Below, piece after piece: positions 1 through 8,728 of a stretch of 64,000 nucleotides of DNA. Position 1 is the first letter of the stretch. Every line of letters starts with the position of its first letter. The DNA lies in NCBI RefSeq assembly GCF_019345465.1, contig NZ_JAHKRC010000006.1:1-64000 (forward strand), written 5' to 3'. This DNA comes from Pseudomonas sp. NKUCC02_KPG. GTDB lineage: Bacteria > Pseudomonadota > Gammaproteobacteria > Pseudomonadales > Pseudomonadaceae. The position numbers were made by a program, and so were the translations under genes. The notes under the pieces are model-generated. The model was given only the letters and a program-made list of their open reading frames with translations, was not told the origin of the DNA and did not search any database.

Positions 1-150
1 ACGAGTAGAACGAGGCTGCGATCGAGATGGTGCGCCACTGCGACGTAGCGGTCGCAAATCCGGTACACGCGGTATGCCAGATTAACCGTGGAAGCCGACT
101 TTACGACTGCTGCGCAGCCGAACCCAGCCTCGCATAGCTCGTCAACTGCT
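1..150. repeat. Pseudomonas-type intergenic palindromic repeat
   Basis: No gene is visible here. The stretch opens with CGAGGCTGCG and closes with the related inverted GCAGCCGAACCCAGCCTCG, and its interior resembles an intergenic element I recognise as recurring downstream of genes in many Pseudomonas genomes. It lies 3' of the gspF-like gene and may help end or stabilise that transcript. Copy number cannot be judged from one window. Confidence 0.4.
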
Positions 151-175
151 ACGGAGTGGGGCAGGCGTTTGATGA

Positions 176-1381
176 TCAATGAATGCTGGAGGCCAGTTCG
201 AAAATCGGGATGTACATCAAGATCACGATGACCCCGATCAGCAGGCCGATGAAGGTCATCAGCAGGGGCTCGAACAGGCGTACGAACCATTCGATCCAGC
301 GACCGACTTCTTCGTCATAGAAGTCGGCGCTGCGCTCCATCATCTGCCCCAGATTACCGGACTGTTCACCCGCCCTCAGCAGACGCAGGGAGACTGGCGT
401 CACCAAGTGGTTGAGCTCCAGCGCCGCCGATAGCGACTGACCTTCGCGCACCCGTTCGCAGGCCTGATCCAGGCGCTGGCTGGACGCCACCGTCAGCAGA
501 CCACGGACCATTCCCATGGCCGTCACCAGCGGAATGCCGCCTTGCAGCAAAATGCCCAGGGAGCGATAAAATCGCGCCAGTTCGTACATGACGATGCGCT
601 GATGGACCGCCGGCACTTTTTCGATCAATCGGCCAACCGCCCGACGAAAGGCCGGTCGGCGCTGGAGGAAGGAGATGGCAACGATGATTGCCACCACGGC
701 ACCGAAAAACTCGCCCTGATGGGCGTGCAGGAACATCCCGCCATTCATCAGCACCTGCGACAACCACGGCAAATTCTCGCCCAGGCCTTCGAAGACTAGG
801 CTGAAGCGGGGCACCACGTAACCCATCAAGAACAGCACCACGCCACTGCCCACCACCAGCAGGAGGAGAGGGTAGATCGATGCACTGACGATCTTCTGCC
901 GAACCTCGTCCATGCGCTGCCGGTAGCTGACATACCGCCCCAGCGCCTCACCCACGGCCCCGGTTTTCTCGCTCGATTGCACCAGGGCAACGTACAGCGG
1001 AGGGAACACCGCCGACAATTGGGCCAATGCCTGTGAGAAGGACTTGCCCTCGTACAGCAGGCGAACCAGCTCACTCAGGGTTTTACGGGCCTGGGGGGCG
1101 TTTTCCTTTTCGGCCAGGCTTTCCAGCGCATCGATCAACGGCAGACCGGCGTTGAGCAAGGTGGTCAACTCCTGGCTGAACAACACCAGGTTGAAGGTCT
1201 CGCGCTGATGCAGATGCCACGCTCGCCAGCGGCGCTCGGCCTGCAGGCTGACCACGCGCATGCCCTGATCCTCGACCATGCGCCGGGCTTCGCTATCGCC
1301 CTGAGCTTCGACGGTCATCGAGACCACGCCGGTTTTGCCCACTGCCTTGAGATGAAAGCGCATGGTTGCGACTCCCGTCAT
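176..1381 (-). CDS. GspF/PilC-type inner-membrane platform protein
   Basis: 401 aa. Polytopic inner-membrane platform protein of a type II secretion or type IV pilus-like machine; this family binds the GspE-type ATPase and is thought to drive pseudopilus assembly. The GspF signature appears twice: about residues 60-190 (FSQELTTLLNAGLPLIDALE, then a long hydrophobic helix SIYPLLLLVVGSGVVLFLMG) and about 265-390 (ELARFYRSLGILLQGGIPL, then FEPLLMTFIGLLIGVIVILMY). The start overlaps the gspG-like stop by ATGA (1378-1381), so the two are translationally coupled; Met7 is an alternative start closer to usual family N-termini. Its ATPase and secretin partners lie about 14 kb away on the other strand (15.3-22.6 kb). 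A Gsp-related pathway (Xcm) required for secretion of the Mn-oxidizing factor was reported in P. putida GB-1, and this gene probably belongs to the equivalent machine. Confidence 0.9.
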   Translation of the reverse strand: MTGVATMRFHLKAVGKTGVVSMTVEAQGDSEARRMVEDQGMRVVSLQAERRWRAWHLHQRETFNLVLFSQELTTLLNAGLPLIDALESLAEKENAPQARKTLSELVRLLYEGKSFSQALAQLSAVFPPLYVALVQSSEKTGAVGEALGRYVSYRQRMDEVRQKIVSASIYPLLLLVVGSGVVLFLMGYVVPRFSLVFEGLGENLPWLSQVLMNGGMFLHAHQGEFFGAVVAIIVAISFLQRRPAFRRAVGRLIEKVPAVHQRIVMYELARFYRSLGILLQGGIPLVTAMGMVRGLLTVASSQRLDQACERVREGQSLSAALELNHLVTPVSLRLLRAGEQSGNLGQMMERSADFYDEEVGRWIEWFVRLFEPLLMTFIGLLIGVIVILMYIPIFELASSIH

Positions 1382-1812
1382 TGCCAGCTGGTGATTTCGG
1401 CGTTTTCGCCTTCTCCACCGGGTTGTCCGTCCTTGCCCAGGGACAGCAGGTCGTACTCACCGTTTTCACCGGGGTAGCGGTAGGTGTAGTTACGTCCCCA
1501 TGGGTCCTGGGGCAGCTTTTTCTGCAGGTACGGGCCTGTCCAGCGGGTTTCATCGCTGGGCGCTGTGACCAGTGCCTGCAAGCCCTGTTCAGTGGAAGGG
1601 TAATGGCCGACTTCCAGTCGGTACAAATCCAGAGCCTTGCCCAGGCCCTCGATTTGCGCCTTGGCCACTTTCACTTCGGAACGGCCCAGCTGGGCGAAAT
1701 ACTTCGGCGCGACGATGCCCGCCAATAGCCCGAGGACCACCAGTACCACCAACAATTCGAGCAGGGTGAACCCGTGCTGGGTTCGCGGTGCATGACACAT
1801 ACGCTGATTCAT
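1378..1812 (-). CDS. GspG-type major pseudopilin
   Basis: 144 aa. Major pseudopilin of a type II secretion-like system. A prepilin leader ends at a Gly before FTLLELLVVLVVLG, with Glu at +5 as required for prepilin peptidase processing; the C-terminal part carries the GspG hallmarks YPSTEQGLQAL and DPWG and an acidic GspG-like end. The frame stays open to 1860, but the ATG at 1812 has a GAGG ribosome site 5-6 nt upstream and gives a normal short leader. No prepilin peptidase is encoded here, so a housekeeping PilD/XcpA enzyme would have to process it. Coupled by a 4-nt overlap to the gspF-like gene. A weak sigma-54-like element lies upstream at 1856-1871. Confidence 0.9.
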   Translation of the reverse strand: MNQRMCHAPRTQHGFTLLELLVVLVVLGLLAGIVAPKYFAQLGRSEVKVAKAQIEGLGKALDLYRLEVGHYPSTEQGLQALVTAPSDETRWTGPYLQKKLPQDPWGRNYTYRYPGENGEYDLLSLGKDGQPGGEGENAEITSWQ

Positions 1813-1855
1813 GATGACCTCACTCAGTGGGCAGCACAGTCGCCAGCAAGTCTTA

Positions 1856-1871
1856 TGCAATTGCCATGCTC
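1856..1871 (-). promoter_or_regulatory. weak candidate sigma-54 promoter for gspG-gspF unit
   Basis: On the minus strand this reads GAGCATGGCAATTGCA. The -12 half (TTGCA) is perfect and the spacing is right, but the -24 GG is AG, so the site is degenerate. It is listed because the divergent and neighbouring units have better matches and a GGGG-N6-CCCC dyad lies about 120 nt upstream (1962-1975). Confidence 0.3.
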
Positions 1872-1920
1872 AGACCTCCCGACCTGGCTGTAACCCCCGT
1901 GTACCGGCCCTTGTGCGTTA

Positions 1921-1936
1921 CGGCGCGGTGCTTGCA
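1921..1936 (+). promoter_or_regulatory. candidate sigma-54 promoter for lytic transglycosylase
   Basis: CGGCGCGGTGCTTGCA matches TGGCACG-N4-TTGCA at 14 of 16 positions by class, with invariant GG and GC 10 nt apart. A transcript would start near 1948, leaving a leader of about 58 nt before the ATG at 2006. It matches the other candidate sigma-54 sites of the locus. Confidence 0.55.
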
Positions 1937-1960
1937 TAGGGCTACCTCGCGATCACCCAT

Positions 1961-1976
1961 TGGGGCATTACCCCCA
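1961..1976. promoter_or_regulatory. GGGG-N6-CCCC dyad, candidate activator site
   Basis: TGGGGCATTACCCCCA is an inverted repeat with a 6-nt centre. Dyads of the same geometry lie near the other candidate sigma-54 promoters of the locus. Relative to the minus-strand gspG promoter candidate it would sit about 120 nt upstream, a normal enhancer position; relative to the transglycosylase promoter it is downstream. Binding by MnxR is inference only. Confidence 0.3.
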
Positions 1977-2005
1977 TTTCCAGGGGCCGGTCGGGGGAGG
2001 TAGAA

Positions 2006-2623
2006 ATGACCAGGACAATGACCACGACACTGCTTGGCGCATTGCTGATGAGCGCTGTCGTACACGCCGATGTGTTTGTATCCCGGGATGCCAATGGCAG
2101 CTACGTGCTGTCCAACGTTCACCGCCCCGGGCGGCATTATGAACGTGTGATTCGCGAGTCGGCAGAGGTCCAGGCCCAGACCGGCATTGATCAACAGCCG
2201 CAGATGATTGCCGCACAACCCTATGCCGAGATGGTGCTGGCGGCAGCGGCTGCCAATGAGTTACCGGCTGCGCTGTTGTCCGCAGTAATTCAGCACGAGT
2301 CCAACTACGACCCCAGGGCAACATCACCCAAAGGTGCGGGCGGGTTGATGCAGTTGATGCCCGATACAGCCCGGGAGATGGGGGTCACGGACGTCTACGA
2401 CCCCCAGTCCAATATTCAGGGCGGGGCCAAGTACCTCAAACGCATGATGACCCTGTTCGGCAACGATATTGCCCTGGCCGTAGCGGCCTACAACGCCGGG
2501 CCGCAAGCCGTGCTCAGTCGTGGTGGAGTGATTCCTCCGTTTGCCGAAACCCAGCGTTATGTGCCCAGCGTCCTGCGCCAGTACCGGCGTTTGCAGGGCC
2601 TGCCTGCGGACTCGCCGCTGTGA
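2006..2623 (+). CDS. secreted lytic transglycosylase (SLT family)
   Basis: 205 aa. Cleaves the MurNAc-GlcNAc bond of peptidoglycan, probably to open the wall for the secretion machine. A signal peptide covers about residues 1-21 (ending VVHA), followed by a short DUF4124-like stretch (VFVSRDANGSYVLSNV). The SLT domain spans about residues 75-195, with catalytic Glu98 in QHESNYDP, GLMQLMPDTA, and AYNAGPQAV. A strong GGGGGAGG ribosome site precedes the ATG. It stands between the divergent gspG-gspF unit and mnxG. Dedicated transglycosylases are common partners of trans-envelope secretion systems, which fits this context. Confidence 0.88.
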   Translation: MTRTMTTTLLGALLMSAVVHADVFVSRDANGSYVLSNVHRPGRHYERVIRESAEVQAQTGIDQQPQMIAAQPYAEMVLAAAAANELPAALLSAVIQHESNYDPRATSPKGAGGLMQLMPDTAREMGVTDVYDPQSNIQGGAKYLKRMMTLFGNDIALAVAAYNAGPQAVLSRGGVIPPFAETQRYVPSVLRQYRRLQGLPADSPL

Positions 2624-2633
2624 GCCCGGTGTC

Positions 2634-2647
2634 GGGGCTGTGTCCCC
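2634..2647. promoter_or_regulatory. GGGG-N6-CCCC dyad upstream of mnxG
   Basis: TCGGGG-N6-CCCCGA (core 2634-2647), centred about 140 nt before the putative mnxG transcription start. It could be an activator site or a weak hairpin after the transglycosylase gene; there is no T-run behind it. The geometry recurs near other candidate sigma-54 promoters in the locus. Confidence 0.35.
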
Positions 2648-2689
2648 GATTGTTGGGTCGACCAGGCACTGCAGAAAGTGGGGAAAGAG

Positions 2690-2705
2690 TGGGGGATTTC
2701 CCCCG
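2690..2705. promoter_or_regulatory. second GGGG-N6-CCCC dyad upstream of mnxG
   Basis: GGGGG-ATTT-CCCCC (2691-2704) is a perfect inverted repeat about 84 nt before the putative start of transcription. With the dyad at 2634-2647 it forms a pair upstream of the sigma-54 element, a layout typical of NtrC-type enhancers. The role is inferred. Confidence 0.35.
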
Positions 2706-2754
2706 AATTCTCGGATTCAAAGCGTAAGCAATTGAAAGTTAATACAAATTTTTA

Positions 2755-2770
2755 TGGCATGGCCTATGCA
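2755..2770 (+). promoter_or_regulatory. sigma-54 promoter of the mnxG operon
   Basis: TGGCATGGCCTATGCA aligns with TGGCACG-N4-TTGCA: perfect -24 GG and -12 GC with the strict 10-nt gap, and only two departures from consensus. The start of transcription would be near 2782, giving a leader of about 43 nt to the ATG at 2825. The preceding 30 nt are AT-rich, which would suit DNA bending by IHF. This is the best-placed target for MnxR, the NtrC-type regulator at 37566-38993. Confidence 0.7.
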
Positions 2771-2824
2771 GTATCAGGTTTAGCGAACATCACTCCTTGA
2801 GCACTAACAGTGAGATCAGTGATC

Positions 2825-5800
2825 ATGAACGGCATTCCCCACGCTCATCACTTGTTAAACCTGCTGTTACTGGTCACGCCGCTGATCGGCATTGAAACGG
2901 CCCAGGCGGCAGCACGTTGTGAACGCAATCTGGTCGCCAATATCGTCGCACTGGACCAGCCGCTGATGTTCAACCGCCTGGGTGCGCAGAACGTCAACGG
3001 CATGATGTTCGCCCTGCGCCGTGATGTGGTTGATGACCATGACCAGCCACTGAACATGGGCGGGGCGGCAGTTCCGGGCAAGGTCTCGCTGCGACCCGAC
3101 AAGCGCCCGCGTCCGCTGGTGTTGCGGGTTGCCGCCGGTGACTGCCTGACCATCAACTTGCAGAACCTGCTGGCTTACCAGGCCAACCCCGGCAGCCCGG
3201 AAGACGGGGACGAGGGCGAGGTAGAAGGCGAAGTTGAAGTCGAAGCCGGCAACAACAACTTCAAGGTTGACGAACAAGTCGCTGACCGCCATGTGGGGTT
3301 CCAGGTCAACGGCCTGCAAGCGGTCAACAGTATCGACGATATTTCCTCCTACACCGGACGCAACGCCAATACCCTGGTTGCCCCCGGAGCGACCCGCACC
3401 TACACGCTGTATGCCGAGCGCGAAGGCGCATTCGCCGCCAGCAGCCGTGGCGCCACATTCGGTGGTGAAGGGGATGCAGGCAACGTGGCCAACGGTCTGT
3501 TCGGGGAAGTGGTGGTGATGCCCAAGGGCGGTCGCAACTATCGCAATACCGTGACGGAAGAAGAAATGCGCCTGGCCTCCAGCGGGCGCACGCCGACTGG
3601 CCAGCCGATTGTCGATTACCAGGCCCGCTACCCGCAGCGCGAACCCTGGATCCGTGAAGGCAAGGCGGGTACGCCGATCATCAACATGGTCGATGGCAAT
3701 GAAATCATCTCCAGCGAAAGCGATGCGATCGTGATGGGCAGCAATGCCGACGGCAGTTTCCCGCCTGCGACCTATCCCCTGGAGTCCATTGGCAAACGCA
3801 ATCCGGCGTTGCCCAACCGTCTCGAACCCTTCCGTGACTTTGCCTCGCAGTTCCAGGACGAAACCGCTGTCACCCAAGCCTTTCCGGCATATTGGGCAGA
3901 CCCGGTCATGGCCCACGTACTTGAGCCAACCCGGGACTCGTTCATGATCAACTATGGCTCTGGCGGCATGGGGGCCGAAGTGGTCGCCAACCGGCTCGGG
4001 GTCGGGCCGATGCACGACTGCCTGTCTTGCGCGTACGAAGAGTTTTTCCTGAGCTCGCACACCGTCGGCGACGTGGCGATGCTGGTGGACGTACCGGCCA
4101 ACGTCGGGCTGGAGAACATCCGTCCCGGCGAAGTGCCCCGTGCCGAGCAAGTCGGGGTCAAGGCGAGCATGGCGCTGTACCCCTCCGAGCCGTCCAACGT
4201 CAACCACAGCTACATCGGTGACTTCGTCAAGTTTCGCAATACCCACAACGGGCATGAGCAACACATCTTCCACTTGCATGGCCATCAATGGCTGTTCAAC
4301 CCCAACGATGACAACTCCGACTATGTAGACGCCCAGGGGATTGGCCCGGGCGCCGGTTACACCTACGAAATTGCCAACGGTGGCTCGGGCAACCGCAACC
4401 GTGTTGCCGGTGATGCAATCTATCACTGCCATTTCTACCCGCACTTTGCCCAGGGCATGTGGGCCATGTGGCGGGTGCACGATGTGTTCGAAGAAGGCAC
4501 CCGGCTGGATGTGTCACAACAGGGCAGCGACGGTTATCACACCAAGCCTTTTGCCTTGCGCAGCGGCAAACCCGCAGCCGGTGCCCGTGCATTGCCCGAT
4601 GGAGAGATCGTGGCGGGTACCCCGATTCCTGCCGTGGTGCCGTTGCCCGGCAAGGCCATGGCGCCGATGCCAGGCAAAGTGGCTGTGGTACCCAGAATCA
4701 GCGAGACCCTGGTCGCTGCCGGGGACGATGACGATGATGACGACGGCGTGCATCGCAGTGGCGGCGCCCAGGCCATTGGTTCTCTGGCCCTGGTGGATCG
4801 CAGTGAAGCCAACCGCAATGCTGACGGCAGCCTGAAAAACCCCGGCTATCCGTTCTGGATCGGCGGCATGGAAAGCTCGGTCGGCCAACGCCCACCGACC
4901 CCGCCACTGGACATGCTCGATGCGGGCAAGGCCCAGACACTGAAAAACAGCGGCAAGGCGTTGTGGGCCAACCTCGACCCGGCTCAGTCGGGCGGCTGGG
5001 ACGGCGGCCTGGGACGACACTCCCTGGCCGGCTTCTCTGCCGGTGGCAAGGCCCACACCGTGACGACCTCGCTGGATTTTTCCAAGGAAGTGACGCGGGC
5101 CAAGCCGATCTACATGCCTGAGGAGGGCACCGAGGTCGAACAGGCCGCCATGGCCTTCCACGCGAAAAAAGACCACCCCAGCTTTGCCCTGTTGCCCGGC
5201 AAGCAAGTCGTCGCGCGCAACTTCCGCACCAACGGCGCGTTGCCCATTGCAGGCGCGCCGTATTACGAACCGTGCATGGATGATCGGCAAAAACGCCTGA
5301 CCAGCGCCGCCGGGACCGGCGAGTTCAATAGCGGCGAGCGCATGGACGGCATGTCGTTCACCGGTTCTTCGACCTTTACTGCGGATCGTCCACGGATCTA
5401 CAAGGCAGCCAATATTCAGTTCGACGCGGTGTACAACAAGGTTGGCTACCATTTTCCGCAAGCGCGCATTCTGGCCTTGTGGGAAGACGCCTGGCCGGTG
5501 ATCACCAAGCAGCGTCCGCCAGAACCTCTGGTGATGCGCATGAACACCTTTGACTGCGTGCAGTACCAGCAGACCAACCTGGTGCCGGCCACCTATGAGA
5601 TGGACGATTATCAGGTCCGGACCCCCACCGACGTCATTGGCCAACACATCCACTTGCCTAAATGGGACCTGACTGCCGCAGACGGCTCGGCCAACGGCTG
5701 GAACTATGAAGACGGTGTGCTTTCCCCCGGCGCCGTGCAGGAACGCATCCATGCCATCCGCACGTTCAACCAGTGCACTGGGGCCGATGTGCGTGATGGC

Positions 5801-8641
5801 ACCCCAGCCTGTCCGAAAGCCAAAAATCACCCGTACTTCGGCCAGTTCGGCCGGGCTGACTGGGTGGGTGCGCGCACCGCGATGCAACGCTGGTTTGTCG
5901 ACCCTGTGGTCAATATCAAAGGCATCGACCGTGGTCTGGGCACCATCTTTACCCACGACCATCTAGGCCCGTCGACCCATCAACAGATTGGCCTGTACGC
6001 CACCGTGCTGGCCGAACCGGCCGGTTCCACCTGGTTCCACGCCGAAACCGGCGAGCCCCTCTACAGCGGCGCGCGTCAGGACGGCGGGCCGACCTCGTGG
6101 CAAGCCGTGGTGTCCACCGGTGACCTGGACGGCGATGGCAAGAACGACAGCTTCCGTGAGTTCTTCCTCGAATACAGCGATTTCCAGCACGCCTATGAAG
6201 CCGGTGTGTATGTGGGCGCAGGGCCCAATGGCGTGCCCAATCCCCAGGCGTTTCCGGCCACAGCGGACAGCTTCCGCTACGCCATCAACCCGCCGGTGCG
6301 CAGTAATGCCAGCAGCTTGCTCGAAGGCATTGTCGAAGTGCAGGGTGGACGGGTCGCGGGTTGCCCAACTCGTCCATGCCCACAGGCCATCTCCGTGGAT
6401 GACCCTGGCATGTTCGTGATCAATTATCGCAATGAACCGCTGGCGTTGCGGGTTTACGACCCGAACAAGGTCGGCCCCGACGGCAAGCGTGGCATGCAGG
6501 CGGACGGCCTGGGCGGCGACCTCTCGTATGCCCTGCAAAGCCGCACCGACCGGGCGATTCCGGCCATGAACCTGGCGCCCAACCTGATCACGTCCGCCAC
6601 CGGACCAACCGGCGGCACCACCCTGTTTCCGCCGCACATCAACCGGGGTGGCGCCGAACCGGGCGACCCGTTCACACCGATGTTGCGTACCTACACGGGT
6701 GACAATGTGCGGCTGCGGGTACATGCCGGTGGTCATGAAGAAGAGCACAACGTGACGCTGCACGGCGTGAAGTGGCTGCAAAGCGGCTCGGGCTTCGGCA
6801 GCAGTTCCAACTCCGGATGGCGCGCTTCGCAGATGATCGGGATTTCCGAGCAGATGGGCTTTATCGCACCGATCTCGATGTTGTCCAGTTCGGCGGCGAC
6901 CACCGGGGATTACCTGTACTCGATGGACGCTTCGATCGAAGGTTACTGGAGCGGGATCTGGGGTGTGATGCGCAACTACACCGCCCAGCGTACCGACCTG
7001 TTTGCGCTGCCGAACAACCCGAAACCGGCCGGTATGCGCAACACCGTGGCCTTCGACGGCTCGTGCCCAAGAATCAGCGCCAACCCCAATGGCATCGGTA
7101 CCCGTCCCACTGTGCAGCGCAACTATGAAGTCGTCGCCGCACTGGCCAACGACATCCTCGGCAATCCGTTGGGGCTGACCCTCGGCGATCCGGCAGGCAT
7201 TGGCCAGCATGTGGGCGGGCCGTTGAAACCCGCTGGCGGGACCCTGGTGTACAACTCGCGGCCGGTGAGTATCCCCCGTGTCACTGTGACCGATCCCGAG
7301 GACGGGGTAACCATGACCATCGGCGGCCAGAGCGGCCCGCTGCATGACCCGACCGCCATCCTCTATGTACGCAAGGCCGACCTGGACCCGGTCAGCGGCA
7401 AGCTCAAACCCGGCGTTCCCGTCGAGCCGCTGGTGTTGCGCGCAACGGCCGGGGACTGCATCAACATCACACTGGAAAACCGTCTGCCGAGTGTCATGCC
7501 CGACCTGACCCAGACCGCCGTGATGCAGGGTGTGGTCAAGCGTGATCGAAATGGCAGTGACGGCTCGAGCACCTTCAGCAACAACCTGATGCGTCCGTCC
7601 AGCCATGTTGGCCTGCATGCCCAACTGCTGGCGTATGACATCACCAAGTCCGATGGCGCCAACGTGGGTGCGAACCCGGTGCAGACCGTGGCTCCCAGGG
7701 CTGGCAACAGCGGTGCCTACCCGAGCCGCACCTATCAGTACTACGCCGGTCACCTGGAGCGCGAAGGCAAGCCGATCACGCAACTGGGGCGCAGTGTCGA
7801 CAACATCAACGCCACGGCCGTGGAGTTTGGCGGGCTGAATTTCACCCCGTCGGATGTGATCAAGCAGCCGCAGAAAGGCCTGGGGGGTGCCATGAGTATC
7901 CTGCCGGTGGGGGCCACCTGGGTTGACGATATCCGCAAGGTCAATGCCAGCGTGACTGCGCCGGGCCAGGCTGTTTATCGCGACTTTGCGATGGTCTGGC
8001 AAAAAGCCCTGAATATCCGCTGGGCGGGTGGCCGGCCAGTGGAAGGTATTGCGGCTGAAGGCCTGGGGGTACCTACGGATCCGCAGGACAACTCCAGCAT
8101 GGCGATCAACTACAAGGCCGAACCGCTGTGGTACCGCTTCGGGCTGGCCCCCGATGCACCGTTCGGCCACGCAGAGGGCGGTGGCTACGCTGACGTGCCC
8201 AATGCGCACATGGCGTACAGCAACGCCCTGGTGGGAGGCGATCCGCAAACCCCTGTGCTCTATGTGAAACCGGGGCAACCGTTCCGCACCCACATCCTGA
8301 TGCCTACCGGCGGCAGTCGTGGCAGCACGTTCCAGCTCGACGGACACGTGTGGTCAGTCAACCCGTTCCAGTCGGAAAAAAGCGACACCGGTGGCTATCC
8401 GATGGGTACGCCTGGCGTGGGCTCGGTACGGTTTGGCCTTAACCCGATGTCGATGTACATCGGCGCCCATGAAAGCGTCCTTCCGGCGGCGCACTTCAGC
8501 TTCATGCACCCAAGTGCCGGGGGCATCAATGCAATACCGGGGGACTACCTCTTCCGGGATTACGCCGCCTACGGCAACACCGCCGGGTTGTGGGGATTGT
8601 TACGGGTATCCAATGAGCTGGAACCTGCGCCGACGCCTTGA
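2825..8641 (+). CDS. mnxG: MnxG-type giant multicopper oxidase, Mn(II) oxidase
   Basis: 1938 aa from the ATG at 2825 (1943 from an in-frame GTG at 2810). The ATG start gives a clean signal peptide ending about AQA, so the product is exported. It is several times longer than laccase-type oxidases and contains repeated cupredoxin blocks. Copper ligand motifs are visible at QHIFHLHGHQW (about residues 480-490) and YHCHFYPHFAQGMW (about 532-545), with more His-rich motifs later (THDHLGPSTHQQ, HEEEHNVTLHG, FRTHILMPTGG, HFSFMHP). Two acidic insertions stand out, near residues 124-138 and a seven-Asp run near 635. Length and motifs match MnxG of P. putida GB-1, which oxidises Mn(II) to Mn(IV) oxide at the cell surface. 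It heads an operon continuing to about 14.5 kb, behind a sigma-54 promoter. Confidence 0.9.
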   Translation: MNGIPHAHHLLNLLLLVTPLIGIETAQAAARCERNLVANIVALDQPLMFNRLGAQNVNGMMFALRRDVVDDHDQPLNMGGAAVPGKVSLRPDKRPRPLVLRVAAGDCLTINLQNLLAYQANPGSPEDGDEGEVEGEVEVEAGNNNFKVDEQVADRHVGFQVNGLQAVNSIDDISSYTGRNANTLVAPGATRTYTLYAEREGAFAASSRGATFGGEGDAGNVANGLFGEVVVMPKGGRNYRNTVTEEEMRLASSGRTPTGQPIVDYQARYPQREPWIREGKAGTPIINMVDGNEIISSESDAIVMGSNADGSFPPATYPLESIGKRNPALPNRLEPFRDFASQFQDETAVTQAFPAYWADPVMAHVLEPTRDSFMINYGSGGMGAEVVANRLGVGPMHDCLSCAYEEFFLSSHTVGDVAMLVDVPANVGLENIRPGEVPRAEQVGVKASMALYPSEPSNVNHSYIGDFVKFRNTHNGHEQHIFHLHGHQWLFNPNDDNSDYVDAQGIGPGAGYTYEIANGGSGNRNRVAGDAIYHCHFYPHFAQGMWAMWRVHDVFEEGTRLDVSQQGSDGYHTKPFALRSGKPAAGARALPDGEIVAGTPIPAVVPLPGKAMAPMPGKVAVVPRISETLVAAGDDDDDDDGVHRSGGAQAIGSLALVDRSEANRNADGSLKNPGYPFWIGGMESSVGQRPPTPPLDMLDAGKAQTLKNSGKALWANLDPAQSGGWDGGLGRHSLAGFSAGGKAHTVTTSLDFSKEVTRAKPIYMPEEGTEVEQAAMAFHAKKDHPSFALLPGKQVVARNFRTNGALPIAGAPYYEPCMDDRQKRLTSAAGTGEFNSGERMDGMSFTGSSTFTADRPRIYKAANIQFDAVYNKVGYHFPQARILALWEDAWPVITKQRPPEPLVMRMNTFDCVQYQQTNLVPATYEMDDYQVRTPTDVIGQHIHLPKWDLTAADGSANGWNYEDGVLSPGAVQERIHAIRTFNQCTGADVRDGTPACPKAKNHPYFGQFGRADWVGARTAMQRWFVDPVVNIKGIDRGLGTIFTHDHLGPSTHQQIGLYATVLAEPAGSTWFHAETGEPLYSGARQDGGPTSWQAVVSTGDLDGDGKNDSFREFFLEYSDFQHAYEAGVYVGAGPNGVPNPQAFPATADSFRYAINPPVRSNASSLLEGIVEVQGGRVAGCPTRPCPQAISVDDPGMFVINYRNEPLALRVYDPNKVGPDGKRGMQADGLGGDLSYALQSRTDRAIPAMNLAPNLITSATGPTGGTTLFPPHINRGGAEPGDPFTPMLRTYTGDNVRLRVHAGGHEEEHNVTLHGVKWLQSGSGFGSSSNSGWRASQMIGISEQMGFIAPISMLSSSAATTGDYLYSMDASIEGYWSGIWGVMRNYTAQRTDLFALPNNPKPAGMRNTVAFDGSCPRISANPNGIGTRPTVQRNYEVVAALANDILGNPLGLTLGDPAGIGQHVGGPLKPAGGTLVYNSRPVSIPRVTVTDPEDGVTMTIGGQSGPLHDPTAILYVRKADLDPVSGKLKPGVPVEPLVLRATAGDCINITLENRLPSVMPDLTQTAVMQGVVKRDRNGSDGSSTFSNNLMRPSSHVGLHAQLLAYDITKSDGANVGANPVQTVAPRAGNSGAYPSRTYQYYAGHLEREGKPITQLGRSVDNINATAVEFGGLNFTPSDVIKQPQKGLGGAMSILPVGATWVDDIRKVNASVTAPGQAVYRDFAMVWQKALNIRWAGGRPVEGIAAEGLGVPTDPQDNSSMAINYKAEPLWYRFGLAPDAPFGHAEGGGYADVPNAHMAYSNALVGGDPQTPVLYVKPGQPFRTHILMPTGGSRGSTFQLDGHVWSVNPFQSEKSDTGGYPMGTPGVGSVRFGLNPMSMYIGAHESVLPAAHFSFMHPSAGGINAIPGDYLFRDYAAYGNTAGLWGLLRVSNELEPAPTP

Positions 8642-8655
8642 CGGGCCGTGCGTAT

Positions 8656-8685
8656 CAGCAGGAGCGAGCAAGCCCGCTCCTGCTG
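8656..8685. repeat. REP-type hairpin between mnxG and the next gene
   Basis: CAGCAGGAGCG (8656-8666) pairs with CGCTCCTGCTG (8675-8685) around an 8-nt loop. The core GAGCGAGCAAGCCCGCTC is the common Pseudomonas REP core. Inside an operon such a hairpin may protect the long mnxG message from 3' exonucleases or tune expression of the downstream genes. Confidence 0.7.
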
Positions 8686-8728
8686 TTCAGGGGGGGCGGC
8701 ATGCGGGAACTTGACGGGGAGAAAGACA

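Noticed and set aside
2867..4480. 537-codon open frame opposite mnxG
   Set aside because: Antisense shadow of GC-rich mnxG; low-complexity His/Val/Gly composition and no family motif.
5963..8347. 794-codon open frame opposite mnxG
   Set aside because: Shadow of a real gene whose plus-strand frame has copper motifs; the antisense product lacks recognisable domains.
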